From Strongyloides papillosus (Eukaryota; Nematoda; Chromadorea; Rhabditida; Strongyloididae), in assembly GCA_005656395.1 (NCBI GenBank), contig SRSI01000044.1:1736001-1800000 (forward strand): 64,000 bases of DNA, written 5' to 3'. Position 1 is the first letter of the stretch; every line of letters starts with the position of its first letter. Below, one piece after another: positions 55,447 to 64,000 of this stretch. The notes below the pieces were generated by a model that searched no databases, was not told the origin of the DNA, and worked only from the letters and a program-made list of their open reading frames with translations. Made by a program: the position numbers and the translations under genes.

Positions 55447-56934
55447 AATTTAGAGAATAACAATATTTTATTACAACAAAATAATGATATTTTAATTAAT
55501 ATCTTATTTTAAATAATAGAAATAAAGTTGAAGCTTTAAATTAGTTTATGGTAGAAGAAATAATTGACAATAATTAGTTTAATTTTATTTGTACTTTAGT
55601 ATATATGTATTATATACTTGAGTATGGTAGGAAAGTTATAATAATAAAAATTGTATTTATAAGGGAATCTCTACTTTTATAATTTTTATTTTTTTATAAA
55701 AAAAAGTTTGTGACGTTTGCGATAAAATAAATAGTTTTAAAATTTGTAAGTATGTTTTATGTTATAAAGAGTTGATAAAACTTTTTTTGGTATTTTGAAA
55801 TATATATCTTTTTTGATACTAACAACATCTTGTTTTTTGAAAGATAAATTTATTAAGAAAATAAAAAAACTGGGAATTTTTGAAAATTACTCTATTCAAT
55901 ACACCATACTACCATTTTGAATAAAAATTTATTTTATTCAATTTTTCTGTAAAGCACCTTATCTTATCAAAAAGAAGTTATAACTAAAAAGTGTTGGGCA
56001 AACAAACAAAACAAGCAAAAATAAAAGGATGCAGACAGTAGACCATTTTTGTTACCCATATAAAACTCTAAACTTTTTTATCTTATTTTTATTTATTTAA
56101 TATTATTAATAGAATATTCCTTTTACATTATGTAATTCATATCTGCATAACGAAAATACCTTTAATAATAAATTTTATTATCAAATTAATGTAAATGTTT
56201 TTTTAAAACGTATTATCATAAAATAATATGACATTATAAATATTTACCAGAAAAGAATGACAAATATCTAAATTAAATTTCATTATTATTTTTTCAAATA
56301 TTTTTATTTTATATTATTTATAATCATATTTATTTATACTGTCTTATTTGATAAATAAAATAGTGTTATCATAGATAAAAGTTTTATTTATATGTATCAA
56401 AATTTTTAATTATCAATAATCTCACAGATAGTAAATATCTGAATAATTACCGTAAAATTTTTTTTATAAATTAAATATTAATAGTTGATCATTAATATTT
56501 GTTTTTATTCCTATTGTTAAAACACTATTTAAATTTTCATTAGATAAGTATTTTTGAATATAATTATTGTATTGAATGATATTCAATGATATAAAGCTCC
56601 TAATAATTATTAAACGTAATAAAAATATGAAAAGTAGAAGAAGGAAGTAATGAAATATTAATAAAAATTACTTTTTTCAAAATGTACTTAAAAGAAGATT
56701 ACTATGGACAATATAAGATAAAGCTATTTTTACCTTTTCAAATTTATATCATTATATATCTATCTTTATATTCATTTTTTTAAATATTTCTAAGGAAAAC
56801 TGATAATTAATTTATTAGATGTTCCTGTCAAAAATTTTGTTAATAATACAATAGAAAAATGTGACTATTACAACGAAAAGAGAGAGTTAAAGAATATTGT
56901 CTTCTTTCTTTTAATCTACACATTTTATAATTTA
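55447..56934. other. Intergenic region between GPCR (-) and an unidentified gene (+)
   Basis: AT-rich, without coding frames of note. It probably holds the upstream sequences of both divergent genes. Confidence 0.5.
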
Positions 56935-57705
56935 ATGCTATTTGTAGCCAGTGTTTTAAAGGACCTTATAACAAAAAATGCTGAAAATGCTGGACAATAC
57001 AGTAACCTGAGGAAAAATTATATATTTGAAGGCCCAAAATATCCTTATAGAGATATAAATATCTTAAAGAATTTAAGTGGTGATAAATCATTTGTAAATA
57101 ATATTATAACACTATATGAAAATAAATGTAATGAATTAGTAATTAATAATAACGAAGTGATAAAAAAAATTAAGAATGATAAAATGGGAGAGGAAAATGA
57201 GGTGAATGATGAAGATGATTGTGGATCAAAAGGTACAGGGACATACATTGACGATAATATTTGGGATGAACTAAGAAGAAGCGTTTCATCTATTTCCACG
57301 ACTTCATCTTGTAACAGTAAGTTCAAATTAAAAAATTTTAATTATCTTTAAATAGAATCATATTTATATAAATGGCAGCCTAGATTTCTAGAAACCTCAA
57401 TATCGTTGTCATCATTAGAAAAGATATCTTCAACCAATAGTAGTATTGAAGGACACCGAAAAAGGAAAAGAAAATTTTATAGAAAACATTATTCTAAGGT
57501 AGAAAGTATATCTAGTGAAGATTTAGATTCAATATCATTATCCTCAAGGCATTCAATAAAAATAAAAAAAGGAGTTATTGGAAAAGTAGTATCAAAGTAC
57601 AATTTAATACATGGAAATAATTTTAACATTGAGGATGAGTATATTGATGATACTTATGATGATGAAGGTTGTTTTACACACCTTGAATTTCATATATTTA
57701 AATAA
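56935..57705 (+). CDS. Unidentified two-exon, hydrophilic protein
   Basis: Exon 1 from ATG 56935 to 57316, intron 57317-57391 (75 bp, GTAAGT..TTTCTAG, phase 1), exon 2 57392-57705. The joined frame gives about 231 residues. N-terminal part NYIFEGPKYPYRDINILKNL, then a long Asn/Lys-rich helix (NKCNELVINNNEVIKK), an acidic patch (EENEVNDEDDCG), a Ser/Thr-rich segment (SVSSISTTSSCN), a basic run (GHRKRKRKFYRKHYSK) and an acidic C-terminus (IEDEYIDDTYDDEG). No signal peptide or membrane segment. The basic run could be a nuclear signal. No family recognised; possibly lineage-specific. The start is uncertain, as ATTTGTAG just after it could be a splice acceptor. Confidence 0.6.
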
Positions 57706-60700
57706 AATAAGGTATCTTAAAAATAATTTCAAAAGATGTCAAATATTTATTGGTCAATAACTTTGTTTTGGTAATATGCAATATATATTTGTTTAAGAAG
57801 TAATTATAATATCTTTTATTTCAATAACATTGTTGTTTTTGTTAATTACAAATATTTTTAGTAGGTTTATTAAAAAAATTTCTTTACTAAATGGTTTAGA
57901 GTTATTTAGAAATATTTTTGACGGTAAAATTTATACATAGTTCATGGTCAAATATTCTCAAAAATTATTCCATATTTTATCTTTTCGTAATACTTTAATT
58001 GTTCTTTTTAGTATAAAGTGATTGTTATCATTTAAACTTTTTATAGTTACTTTTTATTATATATGTAGTAGAACTAATTATCTTTTGTCATATTTTATAA
58101 AACTTCATAAAATACATGTGTCCTTATTATTGTGTTTTTTAGACATTACACTGTTTTTATATTACAGAAAGAATTTTTAAAAAAATTGTTTATTTTATTT
58201 TAATAGATACGAAAATATAAAAACAATTCCGAAATTGACAATCTCAATAAATCTTTTTTAAATAAAATTTATTTTATATACCTAAAACAAGAACTTTTAT
58301 GTTACCTTTATTGTTATCATTTATAAAATCAACTGAAAATTTTTTAATTAAAAGGTTTGTAAAAAATCTTATAAAAAGTATTGGTGTAATCAAATATCTT
58401 TACAGATATAATCTTATAAATTTATGCTATTTTATTTATACTTCATAAAATGAAAATATATATTCATTATTATTGGTAAACTGATTTGTTTTAATATTTA
58501 AACATCTGGTTCATTTGATAATATGAAAAAATTGATGCATATATTTATCATACTATCATTATTCTAAATATCTTTAGCGTATGTATATTTAACTTAAGGC
58601 AATTTTATACTCTCACTATAATATAAATTGCCCTACACTATGAATTTGTTCTATAAAAATAATAATATTTAGTTAATCAAACCAAACTTTTAACTTTTAT
58701 TTAATTCCTATATTTAATTTGCTTTATCATTACCTATTTAGTTTACTTTTTAAGTATTCTTCTAATAAAAATTGTATAACTTTGTTTACTGATATTTACA
58801 ATGAAAAAAGTGATAATTTCTTATTATTGGATAAAGGAGAACATTATAAGTAATTGTCATTATAAATGAATATAAACTTTCCCAACTTTAATGCATATTT
58901 TCAATGACATTTTAAAGATTTTTTATACTTCTCATATTCTTTTTTACTTGTTATAACAGATTGTTATCACTTTACATTTTAAAACAATTTTATTTTTAGA
59001 TTTAAATTATTTATTTTATAATGTTGTGAATTACTTCTATTTATTGGTATTTTTTATAATTTTAACTCAGTAATTTTATAAATATAATTTTTGTTTAATC
59101 GTTAAAATATTTTATATATTTCTCGAGAACATATATATGCATACATCATTCCCTGATAACTATCGTTCTTTAAAAATTTTCAATTTTACTGCTTTATATT
59201 AATCATTATTATGATATTTAAATTCATGAATGTTCTTATAGTTAGAATTTGTAATGATGAAAAATGTTTTATGGAATCCGTATTTATAATTTTTTATAAG
59301 ATATAAATAATAATAAATATAAAAAGAATCACAAAGGAATTTTGTGTAATAATTAATTATCATTTTAAAGTTTTCAGCAATCCTAGTAAAATAATATTAT
59401 GACGTCAATAAACATTTTCCTTATAATAAAAAGATCTATATATTTATTTTATTCCTTAATCTAAAACTTATAATAAATAATGTTAATGCCTTTTAATATT
59501 TAAAAAAAATTATCAAAATATTAAGATATAACTTTTTTGATTAAAAATTCAAATAAACGATTTTTTTTCCTTTAATTACTAACTACTAGTCATTTTATAT
59601 CCCTCAATTTTAACCCATCTTTTGCCATGAATATTTTATTCCAAAAATATAATATAAGACATACATATTACTCCTCACTTTTCTTCTAATCATTCAAACA
59701 TTAAGCATTCAATATAATTTATTTATTTATTCTTCTACTACAACTTTATATCATATAATAATTTCTGTTATACAATTTTACGCTTTAGACAAATTAGGTA
59801 CCATCAATAATATTTGATTAAATGTTATTATTATTTTTCAACAGCAATCTATTGTAAATGGTACTTTTATGATCTTTTTTTTTTATTTTTTTATTAAGTT
59901 AAAAAGTCAATAAATTAAAAACAACTCATTAAAATGTGTTTATATCAGTTATTCTAATTCCTTTTTTTAAAATTATTACACCAAAAATTTTTTTACAACA
60001 ACTTTTCTATCTCATTATCATTTATAAATTATTTAAATAGACAAAAAAGTTTTCTTGACATACATTATATTTATTTTTAATAAATATAAATTATTTATAA
60101 ATAAATATAATATTGTCATGGATGATAAAATTTAAAATTACACTATAACACACAAAATTTCAAAACTTTTTATTTTCTTCATTAATATCAAAAAAATATC
60201 TTAAGTATAAATTATTAAAACTTTTTTTATAATATATTCTTATTAAAATTAAACGGAAAAAATTTTACGATTATCAGGAAATGACCTTTTTGTTTTTTGG
60301 TTTTTAAACAAATATTTGTACCAAAGAATTATTAGCTATCTTTTTCAATAAATTAAAAAAATATTATATAAAATGTTAGCCTCTTGGTAACACAACTTGT
60401 ATGTCTATTTTATTTGACAAACTTAAAATAAATAACATTCATATTTTTTTTACTAATTTTCTTTTAATTATTTATATTACCATATATGTATATATTTATG
60501 CTTATTTCTCATTACATTATTTTTTATTATATTATAGTCTTGTTAACTCTTTTCATCGTCTCTCTATTTTTTCCAATTAAATAAATATATTTAAATTTCA
60601 AATTAAAGGAACTTTTTAATTAAATTCATATATATCATTATATGCAAATAAGATTGATCTAAAATTATTCTTAATATATTATACGATATTCAACGTGATC

Positions 60701-60725
60701 TATATCAATTATCAAACGGAATTCA
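57706..60725. other. 3-kb AT-rich intergenic region
   Basis: No open frame with coding-like composition, no repeat shared with the rest of the window and no RNA gene that I can recognise. The right end should contain the promoter of the protease gene. Confidence 0.5.
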
Positions 60726-62707
60726 ATGTCTCTACAAAGAAATGTTATAAAAAAAAGATGGTATATTTTGTCAATCCTTTTTTTATCTCTCTTTTTTATG
60801 AGGTAAATTTATTTATTTTTATAATTATAATAAACAAAAAATATTTATTAGTATTTTCCCTGGAACAATTGAAGGAGATGATGGTACTAGTAAAATATTT
60901 AAAAAAAAGAAAAGACATGTGTATATGTCTTCATTTGCCTATTTACTTGTAACATCAGATCATAACCCAGAATTAAAAGGAAAAAAATATTGCGTAAATT
61001 ACAATCAATTTCCATATAAAGAAATTCCATCAACACCGGAAGATGCTCCAAAAAGTGCATTTCATGAGTTGAAACATTACACATTCCTTAACGATAGATC
61101 ATACCAAAATTCAACTATAGTAACATCATTTAACGAAATCAAGATTAACCAAATGTTAAATGCTTTACCGGAAGAAGGAATTAATGACATGCTTTTTTAT
61201 TTCAAAAAAGGTAATTCAAATAAAGAACGAGATACCAAATATATTACATCAAATTTTTATTTACCACAACATACTCACTACCCAAAACCAATTTATTTTA
61301 TTTACAAAAAAGATTTTGATGATTTTAGAAGAATAGGTAATGATAGTGATTTAAGATTCCAATTTTATAGACCAAAGGATTCAAAATTTGAATATGCTGA
61401 AATATTTATATTTCTTATTGCATTAATAGCCATAACACTTGGTAGTAAATTGGGTGTATATAATGCGTAAGTTTTATATTTAATATAATATTTATTTTAG
61501 AATTTTTTCAGATCCAAAAGAGATGTAAAAAAAGTAACATTACCAACAACTACACCAGATTATGATTTATCAGTGACATCCAAATGTACTGAAAATAATA
61601 GTATAAGTACCACATCAATAAATGTAGATAGTGAAACAAAAGTTCCATCAAGAGCAGTAACTTCATTTTGTATATTAATTCAAATATCATTTTTAGCTGG
61701 AATATTAATATTAACATATTTCTTCAGAAATGAAATGATGGTTGTATTTTATATTGCAGTAATAATTGTAGGAACATTTTCTATAGGAACATTATTTCAA
61801 ACATTATCATTAATAATGTTTAAAAAGGATTTATTTAAAGTATCAATTAATGATATAAGTGAAAATATAATTAATAGAAAATTTGATATCGGAATTTTTA
61901 AAGAAAAAATTGGATTTTTTGGTATTATTGGTTATTCATTAGGTTTAATAATTACAATTGCATGGTATTGTATTAGAGATAATCCATATTCATTTTTATT
62001 ACTTAATTTCATTAATCTTTCAATCTCAATTAATTTAATTTCACTTCTTGAAGCATATCGTTTTATATGGATTATTGTTGTAATGATAGGCTTACTTTTT
62101 TATGACTTTTTTATGGTTTTTGTTACTCCATATATTACACCAGATGGTTGTTCTATGATGATAAAAGCAGCTACTGGTAAAGATTGTCAATCACCAGAAC
62201 AAAAAGCTAAAATGGCTCACGATGAATGGGAGCCATTACCGTCACAAGAACAAAATTTTATGCATACATCCATTGTAAGTTTTTAATTTTATGATAATAA
62301 TTATTATTTATATAACAAATTTTTATTTATAGGCACCAATGGTATTTTTATTTCCACGTATGGCTGATTCAATGTTATCATGTCTTGATTTATCAATTGA
62401 ACTTGAATATCGACCTACGATTCTTGGTATGGGTGATGTTGTAATACCTGGAATTGCTGTAGCATTTGCTCATCACGCTGATAAATTTTTATTTAAACAA
62501 AAAACTTATTATGGTTTATTTTCAATTATCGGGTATGCTATCGGTTTGATAACAACAATGTTTGCATTAGAATATATGCAAATGGCACAACCAGCATTAA
62601 TTTATCTTGTCCCATTTACACTATTATCAATTCTTATACCAGCATTGATAAGAAAAGAATTCAAGAAGTTTGTCTTCAGTGATCTATCACATAATGAGAA
62701 TAAATGA
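60726..62707 (+). CDS. Signal-peptide-peptidase-like intramembrane aspartyl protease
   Basis: Four exons: 60726-60802, 60852-61466, 61512-62274, 62333-62707 (about 609 residues). Exon 1 ATG 60726 gives a signal peptide (MSLQRNVIKKRWYILSILFL) and joins exon 2 in phase 2; the later ATG at 60758 would not. A luminal N-terminal domain (about residues 30-220) is typical of the SPPL2 branch. Nine-helix core follows, with active sites YDFFMVF (first Asp) and LGMGDVVIPG (second Asp; GxGD motif) and the PAL motif QPALIYLVP. Cleaves type II membrane helices in late secretory or endosomal membranes. GMGD, instead of the usual GLGD or GFGD, is a conservative variant. Closest to the C. elegans imp genes, but which one cannot be told here. 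Converges on Tim13. Confidence 0.85.
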
Positions 62708-62781
62708 ATCTAATATTAATTTTTCTTTAATTAATTTACTTTTTTTTAAATACATTTATTTCTAAAAAAAGGAACTATATA

Positions 62782-62811
62782 ATGGGACCATTAATTCCAC
62801 GGGATTTGTAA
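62782..62811 (+). other. Nine-codon micro-ORF followed by a donor-like GTAAGT
   Basis: ATGGGACCATTAATTCCACG... encodes MGPLIPRDL then TAA. It is GC-richer than its surroundings, and the end reads GATTTGTAAGT, so it could equally be a first exon with a splice donor. It lies between two convergent genes, 75 bp past the protease stop. It might be a conserved 3' UTR element or the first exon of a plus-strand gene passing over Tim13. Confidence 0.2.
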
Positions 62812-62981
62812 GTACTTTGATTTCTCATATAAACAATATTTCTCAACTGTTGCTTTTTATTTTTATCTTACCTCTACAATATATTTAAATAATATTTTCA
62901 TTTTGTGATATTTTAAAAAACAAAACATAACTTTTATTACAACTATCTTAAAACAATAAAACGCATTGGAGAATAAATACT

Positions 62982-63345
62982 TTATGAAAAACTTGCTCCA
63001 TCACTCATATGTTCTAAAGATTGAGAACCTGTTTGCATTATTCTTCCTTGAAAAACTTTTGAAATATATTGCCATGCTTCAAAATATCTATCTGTACATC
63101 TAGTAATACATTGTTGTTCTGTTTTTGATAATGCTTCACCTGGAGATTTTATACATGATGTTGTACATGTTTCTGATATTTTCTAGAAAAAAAATATATA
63201 TATTAAAAAATTTATATTTAAAATTTACTGAGATTAAAGCTTGGAGATTTTGTATTTGAGCTTGTTGTTGAACACTGGCAATAACAGTTTTTTGTTGCTC
63301 TGGTGTTAATTTTTTTAATTGTTCAGCATCAAGCATAGATTCCAT
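62982..63345 (-). CDS. tin-13: Mitochondrial import chaperone Tim13
   Basis: Exon 1 63345-63229 (39 codons, MESMLDAEQLKKLTPEQQKT), intron 63228-63183 (GTAAAT..TTTCTAG), exon 2 63182-62982 ending TAA; about 105 residues. Twin CX3C motifs CTTSC and CITRC are separated by 14 residues as in Tim13, followed by DRYFEAWQYISKVFQGR, matching the family's DRYMDAW segment. Small Tims form hexamers in the mitochondrial intermembrane space that escort hydrophobic precursors to the inner membrane. Tim8 would be the usual partner. Tim13 is preferred over the other small Tims because of the DRYxxAW segment. Confidence 0.85.
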
Positions 63346-63516
63346 TTTCTACTAAGTATAATTTCTAAGTTAAACTATAAAAAATAAGTAAAAATCAGTA
63401 GTAAAATTGAGAATTATTTTTACGATTATAGAGAAATATAATACCAAAGATTGTTTACCGTGGTATCATTCCAATCATTCTTGACGTGAGACAAATATCT
63501 CTTTTTTAATTTAAAA

Positions 63517-63702
63517 ATGAATTTAATCACATTACTTTCTATTGAATTATTAATAGTAATTTATTTTATTTGTCCTTTAAATGTCTGGTTATTTATTTTC
63601 TTACTTTATAGTAAATTTATTATTACATTTTATTTCATAATATCTTACAGTACAACCCCCATCCTAAATACAATTTTAAAACACGAGATATATTATCATT
63701 GA
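63517..63702 (+). CDS. Small hydrophobic ORF of doubtful status
   Basis: A 61-codon ATG frame, almost entirely hydrophobic (MNLITLLSIELLIVIYFICP onwards), between Tim13 (-) and NMD3 (+). T-rich intergenic DNA easily yields such frames. It could be a tiny membrane protein or simply the NMD3 upstream region. No homology recognised. Confidence 0.15.
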   Translation: MNLITLLSIELLIVIYFICPLNVWLFIFLLYSKFIITFYFIISYSTTPILNTILKHEIYYH

Positions 63703-63770
63703 TTAATAATATTCCATGTTTCCATAGATGTATAGATATATTTTATAATGTATTTAATATTTTTAGAAAA

Positions 63771-64000
63771 ATGGAAGAATATTCGGGGATGGATTATATG
63801 GTACCAAATCAAGGTTTGATTGCATGTTGTGAATGTGGTACTGCTATTCAACCAAATCCCGTTAATAAATGTGTTGCTTGTCTTAGAGCTAATGTTGATA
63901 TAACTGAAGGCATACCAAAAACAGGTTTGTACTTGTTGGATCGTTAATTTTTCATATAAATATATTTTTAGGACAATTATATTCATGTAAATTTTGTGAA
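63771..64000 (+). CDS. nmd-3: 60S ribosomal export protein NMD3, 5' part (cut by window end)
   Basis: ATG 63771 lies 4 bp after TATTTTTAG, a trans-splice acceptor. Exon 1 (63771-63924) encodes IACCECGTAIQPNPVNKCVA and RANVDITEGIPK, the first CxxC zinc motifs and the VDITEGIPK signature of NMD3. Intron 63925-63971 (GTTTGT..TTTTTAG), then exon 2 from 63972 with LYSCKFCE, the next CxxC, running off the window. NMD3 binds the nascent 60S subunit in the nucleus and links it to the exportin CRM1. Most of the protein, including the export signal, lies outside. Confidence 0.9.

Noticed and set aside
1..64000. CRISPR array, bacterial operon or prophage
   Set aside because: The window is eukaryotic nuclear DNA with spliced genes; repeats found are transposons and satellites, not spaced short direct repeats.

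Overview
The window looks like nuclear DNA of a parasitic nematode of the Strongyloides type. The evidence is extreme AT richness, very short introns (about 41-75 bp, GTAAGT donors, TTTTAG/TTCAG acceptors), gene starts a few bases after TTTTAG (consistent with spliced-leader trans-splicing), a nematode-style serpentine receptor, a secreted TIL-domain inhibitor, and nematode-type orthologues of SPOP, cytosolic aconitase, an SPP-like protease, Tim13 and NMD3. Species cannot be fixed from the sequence alone.

The left part (1-38,400) is a transposon graveyard with nested insertions. From left to right it holds: exon-like fragments and a DDE transposon remnant with 21-bp subterminal repeats (1-3.8 kb); a fold-back element (3878-5829) carrying a dead mariner (4380-5276) with intact TIRs and TA duplications; a TTAA-flanked piggyBac-type MITE (6649-6881); arrays of a roughly 520-bp satellite (8.86-10.06 kb and 15.2-16.06 kb); a decayed transposon-associated gene on the minus strand (10.49-12.2 kb); a broken multi-exon coiled-coil gene (12.86-16.45 kb); a 3.3-kb repeat with Helitron-like ends (16581-19900); a CAGGGTG-ended fold-back (20219-21853); and a decayed Ty3/gypsy element on the minus strand (about 21.85-31.69 kb). 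The gypsy element is split by a second copy of the 3.3-kb repeat (23054-29347). That copy is itself split by a young LTR element (24030-26987) with an intact 848-codon ORF lacking reverse transcriptase. A solo LTR (29529-29920) also sits in the gypsy element. Next comes an apparently intact, very recent Ty1/copia element (31731-36025) with identical LTRs, a 5-bp target duplication and one 1333-codon ORF. Two MITE/fold-back elements follow.

The right part (38,500-64,000) is ordinary single-copy gene space: a TIL-domain secreted protein (+); a full-length ABCA-type transporter (-) whose two nucleotide-binding domains have lost their catalytic motifs; a 5.1-kb intergenic/promoter region; a MATH-BTB SPOP orthologue (+) with two apparent single-base frame lesions; cytosolic aconitase/IRP1-like aco-1 (+), converging on a 7TM chemoreceptor-like gene (-); an unidentified two-exon gene (+); an SPP-like intramembrane aspartyl protease (+), converging on Tim13 (-); and the first exons of NMD3 (+), cut by the window end.

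The genes do not form an operon or a single pathway. The clearest unusual items are the catalytically dead ABCA protein, the RT-less but open gag-protease LTR element, the copia primer-binding site that contains the start codon, and the readable nesting order of the insertions.
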